A DNA stretch of 64,000 nt from Sulfurospirillum arsenophilum NBRC 109478 (lineage in GTDB: Bacteria > Campylobacterota > Campylobacteria > Campylobacterales > Sulfurospirillaceae): the NCBI RefSeq assembly GCF_000813345.1, contig NZ_BBQF01000003.1, positions 310,001 through 374,000 of the forward strand. Reading direction: 5' to 3'. This document shows positions 19,515-28,197 of this stretch, one piece after another; the first letter of the stretch is position 1; every line of letters starts with the position of its first letter. The position numbers and the translations under genes are program-made. The notes below the pieces were generated by a model. That model saw only the letters and a program-made list of their open reading frames with translations, had not been told where the DNA came from and searched no databases.

Positions 19515-20782
19515 TTAATAAAATGATGATTGAAAAACGCTGGAATTATTACATTACCGTTGTGCCTATTGGGCTTTTTTTTCTGGTATTTTTTCTGTGG
19601 TCGGCATTCAGCGAAATCGATGAAGTGGTACGAGGAAACGGTAAAATTGTCCCCTCTGGCCAGACAAAAATCCTTCAACATATGGAAGGTGGCATCGTCT
19701 CTGAAATCTTGGTTAAAGAGGGCGATCATGTAGCGATCAACCAGCCGATCTATCAGCTCAACCAAGCCTTTTTTACAGCCGATCTCAAAGGAAAAGATTT
19801 GGATCGTGTCTCCTTGCAAGCTAAAGAGCAGAGATTGATGAGCTTGATAGATGACAAAGAGTTGGTATTTGATAAAGATGTAACCGAGCAGTACCCTGAA
19901 ATTGTACACAATGAATTGCAAATCTTTCGCAGTGAAAAGCTCAACAATTCTGAGCGTCTTAATGGCGTTCAACAAAAAGTAGAACAGAGGCAGTATGAAC
20001 TTAAAGAGTTAGAGAGCAGGCAAAAAAACCTCTCACTAGAGCTCAATATGGCACAAGAAAATACTTCTATTACCGAGCAGCTGATGAAATCAGGTGCGGG
20101 TTCACGTAAAGAGTATCTTTTTGAGATGAGCAAAAAACAAAATCTCATCACGCAAGTCGATGAGGTGAAAAACCTCATTCCTGTCACCCAAGGTAAATAC
20201 AAAGAGGCGATGTATGAACTAGGCTCCATTCGTTCTGACATTCAATCAAAACTACTCAATGAACTCAAAGATGTTCGCCTCAAACTCAGCCAGCTTTCGC
20301 AACAAAGTGAAGCGAGCGTTGATCGAGCAAACCGTCTTCTCATCACTTCTCCAGTGAATGGCATCGTCAATGTGCTTTATTTTCACACAGTCGGCGGAAC
20401 GATCAAACCGGGTGATAAGGTAGCGGAAATCACGCCTCTTGAAGAGGGCTTGATGATCGAAGCGAACATCAAAGCAGCTGATCGTGGACGCATCTGGATG
20501 GGACAAAAAGCCAACATCGAAATCACCGCGTATGATTACGCGCGTTATGGCATGATCGAAGGCGAGCTTGTTTCCATCAGTCCTGACAGTTTTACCAACC
20601 AAAAAGGTGAGATTTTTTACGCCGTGAAAATCAAAGCTTCCAAAGACAGACTGGGTCCAAACTTGCCTATCATGCCCGGAATGGAAGCGGGGGTTAACAT
20701 CATCACAGGTAAGAGAACCGTACTTGGGTACATTCTGCTTCCACTCAAACGTATGGGGAAAAATGCTCTTTTAGAGCCTTGA
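19511..20782 (+). CDS. HlyD-family type I secretion periplasmic adaptor
   Basis: A 423-residue membrane fusion protein. It has a short cytoplasmic N-terminus, one membrane helix at about residues 14-33, a first lipoyl half-motif (GNGKIVPSGQTKILQHMEGG), and a long alpha-helical hairpin rich in Gln, Glu and Lys at about 95-265. The second half-motif (LLITSPVNGIVNVLYFHTVG) follows, and then a C-terminal beta-barrel (GMEAGVNIITGKRTVLGYIL). This order is that of HlyD/LapC adaptors, which link the inner-membrane ABC exporter to a TolC-type channel. The start overlaps the exporter stop as ATGA. The stop codon lies inside the stem of the terminator that ends the locus. No outer-membrane factor gene follows, so the channel must be encoded elsewhere. 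Confidence 0.92.
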   Translation: MINKMMIEKRWNYYITVVPIGLFFLVFFLWSAFSEIDEVVRGNGKIVPSGQTKILQHMEGGIVSEILVKEGDHVAINQPIYQLNQAFFTADLKGKDLDRVSLQAKEQRLMSLIDDKELVFDKDVTEQYPEIVHNELQIFRSEKLNNSERLNGVQQKVEQRQYELKELESRQKNLSLELNMAQENTSITEQLMKSGAGSRKEYLFEMSKKQNLITQVDEVKNLIPVTQGKYKEAMYELGSIRSDIQSKLLNELKDVRLKLSQLSQQSEASVDRANRLLITSPVNGIVNVLYFHTVGGTIKPGDKVAEITPLEEGLMIEANIKAADRGRIWMGQKANIEITAYDYARYGMIEGELVSISPDSFTNQKGEIFYAVKIKASKDRLGPNLPIMPGMEAGVNIITGKRTVLGYILLPLKRMGKNALLEP

Positions 20783-20799
20783 TAGTATCAAGGCTTTTT
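20775..20799. terminator. Strong intrinsic terminator between convergent genes
   Basis: AGCCTTGATA and TATCAAGGCT form a perfect ten-base stem around one central base (realistically nine pairs with a three-base loop). Five T residues follow. It contains the HlyD stop codon and lies 15 bases before the end of the opposite-strand gene. Confidence 0.85.
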
Positions 20800-20813
20800 A
20801 CATGTAAAGAAAA

Positions 20814-21572
20814 TTACTGTAACACTTCAAGCCCCGAAAGTGCCGCACCCACTGCTCCCATAAGCTGAGGATGTTCGGGCACGAGGATTTTGCGCTCTAG
20901 TTTGAGTTCTAGCATATGATGTAAAAAAGGGTTGAGTGCGCCGCCACCTGTGAAGACGATACAGTCGTTTGGATTGAGCACAAATTTTTTAGCCATGGAC
21001 GCCAAACGCGAAGCGATGGATTCGTGGACTCCCCAGCAGATGTTTGCCAAGCTCTCTTTTTTGGCGATGAGTGAGATGACCTCAGACTCGGCGAAAACGG
21101 CGCACATGCTGGAAATGGTGAGCTCTTTGTCGGCGTCAAAGCCTACGTTGGCGAAGGTTTGCATATCAAGCCCTAAGCGATTGGCTGCGATTTCTAAAAA
21201 TTTACCAGTTCCTGCCGCACACTTGTCGTTCATGCGAAAGTCGGTAAATCCACCGTCATCACCCATTTTAATGACTTTGCTATCTTGCCCGCCAAGGTCG
21301 ATGACGGTTTTAACTTCGTTGTGAAAAAAGTATGCCCCTTTGGCGTGGGCTTTGATCTCGGAGATGACGGGCGCACCGTGCGAGTCTCCTAGCATATGCC
21401 GTCCGTAACCCGTGGCGACGAGCATCTTGACCTCTTTGTCTGCCAAATACTCGCCCACGATGACGTCTTGGTTAAAAATAGTCGGGATCACCGCATGATG
21501 GGTGATCTCCTTTTCGCGACCAATACCGATGATTTTTGTATAGGTTGATCCTATATCTACGCCCCAAAACAT
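20814..21572 (-). CDS. ATP-dependent activator of 2-hydroxyacyl-CoA dehydratase/double-cubane family (BcrA/BadF/HgdC)
   Basis: This 252-residue protein belongs to the ASKHA-fold activator family (HgdC/FldI/YjiL). The N-terminal phosphate loop GVDIGSTYTK, an IDLGGQDSK motif and a late VFTGGGALN segment form the ATP site. Cysteines in DKCAAGTGKFLE and SSMCAVFAESEV are placed like those that bind the [4Fe-4S] cluster shared by the homodimer. Family members use ATP hydrolysis to inject a low-potential electron into a partner iron-sulfur protein. The partner is the gene just upstream, whose stop overlaps this start by one base (TAATG), so translation is probably coupled. The exact substrate cannot be told from sequence. 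Confidence 0.88.
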   Translation of the reverse strand: MFWGVDIGSTYTKIIGIGREKEITHHAVIPTIFNQDVIVGEYLADKEVKMLVATGYGRHMLGDSHGAPVISEIKAHAKGAYFFHNEVKTVIDLGGQDSKVIKMGDDGGFTDFRMNDKCAAGTGKFLEIAANRLGLDMQTFANVGFDADKELTISSMCAVFAESEVISLIAKKESLANICWGVHESIASRLASMAKKFVLNPNDCIVFTGGGALNPFLHHMLELKLERKILVPEHPQLMGAVGAALSGLEVLQ

Positions 21573-22891
21573 TATTTGTTAGCGAATGCTTCGGCTTTTT
21601 GTTTAAACGTAATGCTCTCCAAAAAGGCTTCCACACGGGTTTTAATTTGCCCTGCATCTTCAGGAGAATAATCCGACTCAATGACAAGGCACGGAATGCC
21701 TTCTTTCGCTAAAGCTTCCGTCACAAGGTGCGACTCGACATTGTACGTGTGACAAAATGAGAGCGTGTAGTAGATGACGCCATCGGCTTTGCGGTCTTTG
21801 TACATTTGGATGATTTTATCGGTTCTGCCTGTATTTGGCGTGAAACAGGCACAGTCGATTTTGGAGTAGCGTTTCATCAAACGCTCATAGAGTTCGTCTT
21901 CATCTTTAACGCCTTCGATGTCTACATTGTCTTTAAAGTAACGATGACCGATGCACCCTTCTTCATTGATGATGCACGCACCTGAGCCTTCAACAGCGGT
22001 ATGAAGTTTCCAGTTTGGTGGCGCAATGGGTGTGCCTAGAACCATGATGCGAGGGGTATTTTTAGGGAAAACACTCACTTTGTTTTTAATGCGAACATCC
22101 AGTTCATCGCAGAGTTCATTCACTTTTGCAGTAAAGCGTTTTGGGTCATCTAAAAAGCTCATTTGGCTGATGAAAAGTGCGTCTTTACCGCTAATAGGCA
22201 TGATATCTTGGTGCATGCCACGAAGGGTATCAAGACGTTTCATCGCATCACGTTTGGCGTTAATGAGCCTGACACCATCAAGCATCTCAGCAAGGCTGAG
22301 TTTTTGCTCACTTACCTCTTCGATGTGCTTTTTAAACTCTTTGATCTCCTCTTGCCACATTTTGAGATCACGTTCGCGTTTCATGTGCGGAATGTTCATG
22401 ACATGCACAGGATGATGTTTGCCTAGGAGTTCCCATGTTTTTTTCTTCGCTTCACAAGTGGTTTCACCGTAGATAAAATCGGCTGATTGGGTATAGGCAC
22501 AAGTGTGTTGGAGCTTAAAACCATAGGCTGATTTGATGAGTGGGCAGATGTTGCGAGGCAGTTCGGTTTCAGCATCTGCGATGGGAGGGTTTGCTCCGCC
22601 GCACAGTCCAAAACAAGCCCCACCTGCACCTACAACAATCTCTTCAGGAACGAAGATACAAAAGGTTCCCACCGCAGGTTTTTTTTGCGCTTTTAGCGCG
22701 TTAATTTCTGCAATGCGTTCTGCTTGAATCTCACTCATAAACCAGTCAAAATATGCCATTGCTTTTGGACGGTTTGATTGGCTCATAAAACCCGCTTGAT
22801 AGCCTGCAAGTCCCATGCCCATCATTTTTGCATGACGTTCAACGTCAACACCAATACTACTTAATAAATCTTTGTGGAGTTCAACACCCAT
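21572..22891 (-). CDS. Double-cubane cluster protein / 2-hydroxyacyl-CoA dehydratase subunit-like reductase (YjiM-like)
   Basis: A 439-residue member of the HgdB/HgdC-partner family. Conserved cysteines appear in GACFGLCGG, HTCAY, GETTCEAKK, SGACIINEEGC, DCACF and SFCHTY. It is a single large subunit paired with one activator, with no second dehydratase subunit and no CoA-transferase nearby. That matches the double-cubane [8Fe-9S] protein group (E. coli YjiM/YjiL type) better than a true acyl-CoA dehydratase. Such proteins reduce small molecules at very low potential with ATP; the physiological substrate is generally unknown. AAGGA precedes the ATG. The upstream gap carries two copies of the TTTACATGTAAA palindrome. 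Confidence 0.8.
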   Translation of the reverse strand: MGVELHKDLLSSIGVDVERHAKMMGMGLAGYQAGFMSQSNRPKAMAYFDWFMSEIQAERIAEINALKAQKKPAVGTFCIFVPEEIVVGAGGACFGLCGGANPPIADAETELPRNICPLIKSAYGFKLQHTCAYTQSADFIYGETTCEAKKKTWELLGKHHPVHVMNIPHMKRERDLKMWQEEIKEFKKHIEEVSEQKLSLAEMLDGVRLINAKRDAMKRLDTLRGMHQDIMPISGKDALFISQMSFLDDPKRFTAKVNELCDELDVRIKNKVSVFPKNTPRIMVLGTPIAPPNWKLHTAVEGSGACIINEEGCIGHRYFKDNVDIEGVKDEDELYERLMKRYSKIDCACFTPNTGRTDKIIQMYKDRKADGVIYYTLSFCHTYNVESHLVTEALAKEGIPCLVIESDYSPEDAGQIKTRVEAFLESITFKQKAEAFANK

Positions 22892-23153
22892 TGTTTTTCC
22901 TTATTGTGAAAAATGTGTGCTGTGAGGTTTACATGTAAAGCGGTAAGCAGGTGAAAAAGAGGTGCTACTTCATGTATGTCTAAGCCTTAGACCAACAGCA
23001 TTTAATGTATTGTAATCTACTAAAGATTAAAACTCAGTAAAGCTTACTTGACCAAGAATTTTGAACCGATACACCTGACATGTTTGGCTTTACATGTAAA
23101 GTCTAATATGGCTTATGTTACAATCTTTTTTCATTTTACATGTAGGAATTTTC

Positions 23154-23918
23154 GTGGATATATTACAATCAATCATCATGGGAATCGTTGAAGGTTTCAC
23201 CGAGTTTTTGCCCGTTTCTTCGACAGGGCATATGATCGTTACGGCAGATTTTTTAGGCATTAAGCAAGACAGTGTGACCAAGGCGTATGAGATTATCATT
23301 CAGTTTGCGGCTATTTTAGCGGTTGTTTTGGCGTACAAAGAGAAGTTTACGTTCAAAAAAATTGAGCTTTGGAAGAAAATTATTGTTGCATTTTTACCGA
23401 TTGGTATCGTTGGATTTTTATTTTCTAAGCAGATCAAAGCACTTTTTAGTGTCGATGTTGTGGCAACTATGTTTATCATTGGTGGTGTGGTTTTCCTTAT
23501 TGCTGAGAAGTACTACAAACCCAAAGAGCATTTTATCAATGATGTCGAAAAGGTAAGCTATAAACAGGCATTTTTAATTGGTTTGGCGCAGGTTGCAGGC
23601 TTGGTTCCAGGTACGAGCAGAGCTGGTTCAACCATCTTAGGAGCTATGTTTGTGGGATTGACTCGAAAAGCCAGTGCAGAGTTTTCGTTTTTACTTGCAT
23701 TTCCTGTTATGAGTGCGGCAACGGGTTATAGCATCGTTAAAAATTACAGTGAATTTAATGTTGACAATCTCATTGTTCTAGGAGTTGGTTTTGTGGTAGC
23801 GTTTATTACGGCGTACTTTACCATCAAACTCTTTTTACGCTTTTTACAAAGTTATACTTTTGTAAGTTTTGGTATTTACCGCATTATCTTTGGAGTAGCG
23901 CTCTTAGCCTATTATTAG
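23154..23918 (+). CDS. uppP: Undecaprenyl-diphosphate phosphatase UppP/BacA
   Basis: An integral membrane enzyme of about 254 residues that removes a phosphate from undecaprenyl diphosphate, recycling the lipid carrier for peptidoglycan and other envelope polymers. Both family signatures are present: GIVEGFTEFLPVSSTGH near the N-terminus and PGTSRAGST near residue 160. I count seven to eight hydrophobic segments. The start is taken as GTG 23154 because AGGA lies six bases before it and the family motif begins shortly after. An in-frame ATG at 23115 would add 13 residues that do not look like the family. The next gene begins 44 bases downstream on the same strand but is functionally unrelated. 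Confidence 0.93.
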   Translation: MDILQSIIMGIVEGFTEFLPVSSTGHMIVTADFLGIKQDSVTKAYEIIIQFAAILAVVLAYKEKFTFKKIELWKKIIVAFLPIGIVGFLFSKQIKALFSVDVVATMFIIGGVVFLIAEKYYKPKEHFINDVEKVSYKQAFLIGLAQVAGLVPGTSRAGSTILGAMFVGLTRKASAEFSFLLAFPVMSAATGYSIVKNYSEFNVDNLIVLGVGFVVAFITAYFTIKLFLRFLQSYTFVSFGIYRIIFGVALLAYY

Positions 23919-23962
23919 GCAAAATATTGAAGTATCTTTACCCTTAGAAAAGGAATCAAGTC

Positions 23963-25492
23963 ATGTCGTATAGTTTTCTCAAAAGCTTTTATGATTCGAT
24001 GCGAGAAGGGCTTTATGCCTTTGATGCTGATGGTAAAATCACCCATTTTAACCCTGCTGCCCAAAAGCTTTTAGGCTATGAAGAAGCGGAGCTTTTAGGC
24101 AAAATTGGGCATTTTGTGTTTCATGCACACCATGACAATCAAGGTTTATTGCAATGCTCCCTCTACAAAGCTTTTTTACAGAGCAAACCGTATGAGGGAG
24201 AAGAAATTTTTCTAACCAAAGATGGCAAATGGATTGATGTGTCTATTCGGGCAAATCCTCTTTTGGAAAAGGGTGTCACGAAAGGCTATGTTGTCTTTTT
24301 TTGGGAAGTGCCTCAAAAATGTCACCTTCAAAATGACGAGACAATGGAAGAGCTCAAGAGTCGTATTTTTCATGAAGAAAGCGAACTAGAAGAGAGTGAA
24401 GCTTTTTACGAGCAGATTTTTGAGACCGCCAATCTTGGCATTTGTATTCTTGACAAAGAGGGACGTTTTGTGGCTCTCAATTCTGCTTACAGTAAGATAT
24501 GCGGTTATTCTGAAGCGGAGTTAATCGGAAAGCATTTTAACCTCCTTGTTCCGGAAGTTTTACGAGAGATAACGCAAGCACACCATGACACATTTCTCAA
24601 ACACGATGCCATAGCCTACGATGGTGAGATGGAGTCTTTACGAAAAGATGGCAAGTGCATTCATGTGTATGCCTCTGAAGGGATTTTGGAGCATATTATT
24701 GGAGGGCCTTACAAGATCATGACGGTCTTTGACATTACAGAGATGGTTGAAGCTAGGCAGGTGCAAAAAGAGCAAGAGGCGATGCTGGTTCAGCAAAATA
24801 AGCTTGCAGCGATGGGTGAGATGATAGGACACATCGCCCATCAATGGCGCCAACCGCTCAATGTTATGAACATCACCACGCTAGACCTCAAATTCAAACA
24901 TGAATTAGGAACATTGAGTGGAGAAAAGCTTCATAGTGCTTTGGGTTTGATAGAGTCACTGACCGAGCAGATGAGCAATACCATCAATGACTTTATGAAT
25001 TTTTACACACCCAACAAAGAGAAAAAAGACTTTTCATTGTATGAAACAGTACTTTATGCGACCAAAATTGTTGAAGTCCAATTGAATAATGAGGGTATTT
25101 CACTCTCGATTAACATCGACCCTGCATTAAAAGTGCATGGACTCGCCAATGAATTGCAACAAGTCATCCTCAATCTTGTCACGAATGCTAAAGATGCATT
25201 TCGAACGAAAGAGATGGCAACAAAACAGATCTGCTTAGTGGCATGGAGCAGAGATGAGCAAATTTATTTGAGTGTGGAAGACAATGCGGGTGGCATTGAT
25301 GAAGCTTTGATGGAGCGCATCTTTGAGCCTTATTTTACCACCAAAGGGAAGATGCAAGGCAGTGGTATTGGGCTTTACATCTGCTCGATGATTATGAAGC
25401 AGAGCTTTGGGGGCATCATCAAGATAGAAAATATTACCCATGAAGATGTCACGATTGGAGCACGATTTATCTTGGAATTTCCAAAGTGTTAA
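23963..25492 (+). CDS. PAS-PAS sensor histidine kinase, cytoplasmic
   Basis: A 509-residue kinase with no membrane segment. PAS domain 1 lies at about residues 8-115, and PAS domain 2 at about 145-265 (ANLGICILDKEGRFVALNSA). The dimerisation/phosphoacceptor helix has AAMGEMIGHIAHQWRQPLN, with the phosphoacceptor His near residue 293. The HATPase domain shows LVTNAKDAF (N box), VEDNAGGID (G1) and GSGIGLYIC (G2). The IAHQWRQPLN variant is common in Campylobacterota kinases. PAS domains without a membrane anchor suggest sensing of redox, oxygen or a small cytoplasmic ligand. No response regulator gene adjoins it, so its partner is elsewhere. Confidence 0.88.
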   Translation: MSYSFLKSFYDSMREGLYAFDADGKITHFNPAAQKLLGYEEAELLGKIGHFVFHAHHDNQGLLQCSLYKAFLQSKPYEGEEIFLTKDGKWIDVSIRANPLLEKGVTKGYVVFFWEVPQKCHLQNDETMEELKSRIFHEESELEESEAFYEQIFETANLGICILDKEGRFVALNSAYSKICGYSEAELIGKHFNLLVPEVLREITQAHHDTFLKHDAIAYDGEMESLRKDGKCIHVYASEGILEHIIGGPYKIMTVFDITEMVEARQVQKEQEAMLVQQNKLAAMGEMIGHIAHQWRQPLNVMNITTLDLKFKHELGTLSGEKLHSALGLIESLTEQMSNTINDFMNFYTPNKEKKDFSLYETVLYATKIVEVQLNNEGISLSINIDPALKVHGLANELQQVILNLVTNAKDAFRTKEMATKQICLVAWSRDEQIYLSVEDNAGGIDEALMERIFEPYFTTKGKMQGSGIGLYICSMIMKQSFGGIIKIENITHEDVTIGARFILEFPKC

Positions 25493-25579
25493 GCTTTTTC
25501 TTAGGGTATTGTTACCTTTCAGTTACTCTTTTAAGGGTACAATAATACAAAAGGTACTTTGCATGGAAAGGAGTTTAGT

Positions 25580-26044
25580 ATGACAATAGGAAATTCTCTT
25601 ACCGCCACATCTTCAGCTTATAGTAGCAGTAATGTTCACAGCCAAAGTAGCGCAAGTGGCATGTCATCATCGCAAGATTTTGGTAATATTATGAGTCAGA
25701 TGGCAACATCACTTATGACTTCAATGGATACTAATCAAGACAATAGCATTGATAAATCTGAATTTCAAAGTGCTGTAGATGCTCTTTCAGGCACGACATC
25801 AGATTCGACGAGTAGTTCAAGTAAAGTATTTGATGCACTCGATACCAATAAAGATGGCACGATTAGCTCCGATGAGCTTTTAAGTGCTTTGAAACAATCT
25901 CAATCTTCCACCGATATGTCGGCGCAACAAGCATCTACGAAAAATTCGATTGAAACGATGCAATCTACATTATTGCAAAAGATTTTGGCTTCTTATGGCA
26001 ATACAGATACAACAACAAGCAGTAGCGCAAGTCTTACCGCTTAG
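25580..26044 (+). CDS. EF-hand calcium-binding protein
   Basis: A 154-residue Ser/Thr-rich protein with two canonical EF-hand loops: DTNQDNSIDKSE at about residues 49-60 and DTNKDGTISSDE at about 92-103. Both have acidic or amide ligands at positions 1, 3 and 5 and Glu at 12. No classical signal peptide or membrane helix is visible. The N-terminal 35 residues and the C-terminal tail are low-complexity and Ser/Gln-rich. The start is ATG 25580, directly preceded by AAAGGAG; an upstream in-frame start at 25559 lacks a ribosome site. The ApbE-like gene follows after 12 bases and is probably co-transcribed. The function is unknown beyond likely Ca2+ binding. Confidence 0.8.
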   Translation: MTIGNSLTATSSAYSSSNVHSQSSASGMSSSQDFGNIMSQMATSLMTSMDTNQDNSIDKSEFQSAVDALSGTTSDSTSSSSKVFDALDTNKDGTISSDELLSALKQSQSSTDMSAQQASTKNSIETMQSTLLQKILASYGNTDTTTSSSASLTA

Positions 26045-26056
26045 AAACGGGCACGG

Positions 26057-26905
26057 TTGTATCTCGCTCATTTTACAGCTTTTACAACACCGTGTGAAAT
26101 TCAAATTGATGTTGAAACCAAGCAAGAAGGAGACAAGATTCTCTCTTCTTTGCTTACCGAAATTCGCCGCTTACAAACAGAGTATAGTTTTTTTGAAACA
26201 ACTTCGCAGATTTATGCCATCAACCATCGCACATGCGATACACTCAGCCTTAGCAAAGAACTTTCCACAATTTTAAGCTTATCGCTTTTTTATACGCAAA
26301 TGACGCAGGGTACATTTGATGTTGCAATGGCAGGAACACTGAAACAGGCTAACAGTGCAGACTCTTTGAATGCGTACAAAAAAATGCATGAAGCCTTGCA
26401 GCCTTTTGCTTCGTCTTCCTCTTTGACGCTAGAAGGTGAAACGCTTTACTTTTCTAACCCTTATACGCAGATTGATTTAGGGGGTATTGTTAAAGAGTAT
26501 GCGGTTGATCAAACGATTTTAGTGCTTCAAAAAATGGGTATTACGTCTGCACTGGTCAACTTTGGCGGCGACATCTCTGCGTATGGAACATGCGATAATG
26601 AGCCTTGGCGCATTGGCATACAAGACCCTAATAATCCTGAAGCAAATGTCACCATACGAGAGCTTCATAACGCTTCACTGTGTACGTCAGGGCATTCAAA
26701 ACGTTACACAACGATTGAAGAGCAACGTTTTTCGCATATTATTTCCCCTAGCATTGCATTGTCCACAAAGATGCCTTGTCAAATCAGCATCATGGCACCA
26801 ACAACGGTTGATGCAGGCATTTGGAGTACGTCATTGTTGATTAACCCTTCGCTATGCCCACCTTCTCATATCTCAACACTCAGTGTATGGTCTCCAAACG
26901 TTTAG
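26057..26905 (+). CDS. Divergent ApbE-like FAD:protein FMN transferase family protein
   Basis: The protein has about 282 residues and aligns by motif to the ApbE flavin transferases (DLGGIVKEYAVDQ, VNFGGDISAYG, SHIIS). Several positions usual in active enzymes differ. The HIIDP motif reads HIISP. The late DALST-type metal-binding motif reads AGIWST, so its Asp appears replaced by Gly, although another Asp sits two residues earlier. I see no signal peptide or lipobox, whereas many ApbE proteins are exported. The proposed TTG start at 26057 has no strong ribosome site, so the N-terminus is uncertain. The stop overlaps the opposite-strand EAL gene by four bases. It may be a degenerate or specialised family member. 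Confidence 0.7.
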   Translation: MYLAHFTAFTTPCEIQIDVETKQEGDKILSSLLTEIRRLQTEYSFFETTSQIYAINHRTCDTLSLSKELSTILSLSLFYTQMTQGTFDVAMAGTLKQANSADSLNAYKKMHEALQPFASSSSLTLEGETLYFSNPYTQIDLGGIVKEYAVDQTILVLQKMGITSALVNFGGDISAYGTCDNEPWRIGIQDPNNPEANVTIRELHNASLCTSGHSKRYTTIEEQRFSHIISPSIALSTKMPCQISIMAPTTVDAGIWSTSLLINPSLCPPSHISTLSVWSPNV

Positions 26906-28089
26906 AGTGGTTGTACTTTAAGATCCAGACACAAAATCTTCTCTTTGCCACTCAAGACGAACTTTTGAGCAAAGGTTCGGCACATACGCCCCGAGGCGCG
27001 TGAGATGTACTTTTGGCTTAGGTAGTTACCTCGTTTAGACTCTTTGGTAATGTAAAAATACTCTTTGAGCGCATGGTTGTCGCCATCACGTGCGGGTTGA
27101 AAGAAGTCATTGGTATCAGCACTAATAAACGTGTCACCCTCTTGGATACCCGTATGGGCATCAATACAGTAGATGGCTTCGATGATCTCAAACTCTTTCA
27201 AAAAGCCAAATAAATTGATGTTGTTTGTTGTTTTAATCGTTTCAATAATCGTATGGGTGTAGGTCTTAGCACTCTCTATCAAAAACTCTTTGAGTTGCAT
27301 GGAGGCTTTGACATTTTGGGTGTGTTTGGCTCCAATATAAGTGATTTTTTCATCCAAAAGTGCTTTATCGTAATGCGAACCACTGGGTCTGGCAAACCAA
27401 AATCCTTGAAAAAGATCAATGTCGAGTTTGAGCGAACGTAGTATCTCCTCTTCTTCTTCCACCCCTTCTGCGAGAACGAGTGCTCCGATGTTAAAGCACA
27501 TATTTGCGATGGATTTGAGTATCTCTTTGTGAATGAAATTTTGATGGACATTAAAGACAATGGATCGATCCACTTTGACGACGTGCGGACGCACGGTCGA
27601 GATGCGATCAAAGTTGGCATTGCCTGCACCAAAGTCATCCAAAGCAATTAAAAAGCCTCTCTCTTTGTAAAAGTCGCAGAATTGTTTCAACCGCTCGCTG
27701 TCTTCTATTTGATACTCTTTAATCTCAATGACAATGCGCGAAGGAGGAATGCCCATCTCATTGGCAAGTGAACTAAAGGCAAAGTCGTGAAAGCTAATTT
27801 TACTATCGAGCAGATGTGATTCAAAGTTGAGAAACAAAAGAAGTTCTTTATTGGCTTCAAGAAGGGGTTTGAATGTTTCAAGTGCTTTGATGCGCACAAA
27901 TTTGTCGAGTTCAAACGAGAGGTTCTCTTTCTTGGCTTGGTCAAAAACAAAGATAGGGGAGAGCGATTCATTATTTTCATCATGGGCGCGCATTAAGGCT
28001 TCAACTCCAATGACTTTTGCACTGCGAATAGAGATAATCGGTTGAAAATAGATACAGATACTGTTATCTTGGATGAGTTTTGAAACCAC
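26902..28089 (-). CDS. EAL-domain c-di-GMP phosphodiesterase with C-terminal sensory domain
   Basis: A protein of about 395 residues. The EAL domain (about residues 1-235) keeps the catalytic set: VEALMR, N in LNFES, E in IEIKEY, ALDDFGAG, VKVDRS and AEGVEE. It should therefore hydrolyse cyclic di-GMP. Residues 250-395 form a second domain (IIETIKTTNNINLFGFLKEF to ILCLDLK) that resembles a Cache/PAS-like ligand domain placed C-terminally, with no membrane helix. The start is GTG 28089 because AGGGAA lies five bases upstream; an ATG-type extension to 28131 has none. It converges on the ApbE-like gene with a four-base stop overlap. Confidence 0.85.
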   Translation of the reverse strand: MVSKLIQDNSICIYFQPIISIRSAKVIGVEALMRAHDENNESLSPIFVFDQAKKENLSFELDKFVRIKALETFKPLLEANKELLLFLNFESHLLDSKISFHDFAFSSLANEMGIPPSRIVIEIKEYQIEDSERLKQFCDFYKERGFLIALDDFGAGNANFDRISTVRPHVVKVDRSIVFNVHQNFIHKEILKSIANMCFNIGALVLAEGVEEEEEILRSLKLDIDLFQGFWFARPSGSHYDKALLDEKITYIGAKHTQNVKASMQLKEFLIESAKTYTHTIIETIKTTNNINLFGFLKEFEIIEAIYCIDAHTGIQEGDTFISADTNDFFQPARDGDNHALKEYFYITKESKRGNYLSQKYISRASGRMCRTFAQKFVLSGKEKILCLDLKVQPL

Positions 28090-28148
28090 AGTTATTCCCT
28101 TGATTGGTGTGAAACATATTATAACACGCACACATTTTCACAGTTGAT

Positions 28149-28170
28149 TAAAAAAAAGGCAGATAACTGC
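28149..28170 (-). terminator. Possible weak terminator below the DNA glycosylase gene
   Basis: Read on the minus strand, GCAG-TTAT-CTGC is followed by eight to nine T residues. The stem is only four GC-containing pairs, so this is tentative. It lies between the glycosylase stop and the EAL gene start. Confidence 0.35.
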
Positions 28171-28197
28171 TCTTTGAAAAAGAGAAAAGATTGTTTT

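Noticed and set aside
22892..23153. Possible gene or structured RNA in the 262-base gap before uppP
   Set aside because: No open frame with a ribosome site and no stable long stem was seen, only two TTTACATGTAAA copies, a third partial copy and AT-rich promoter-like sequence.
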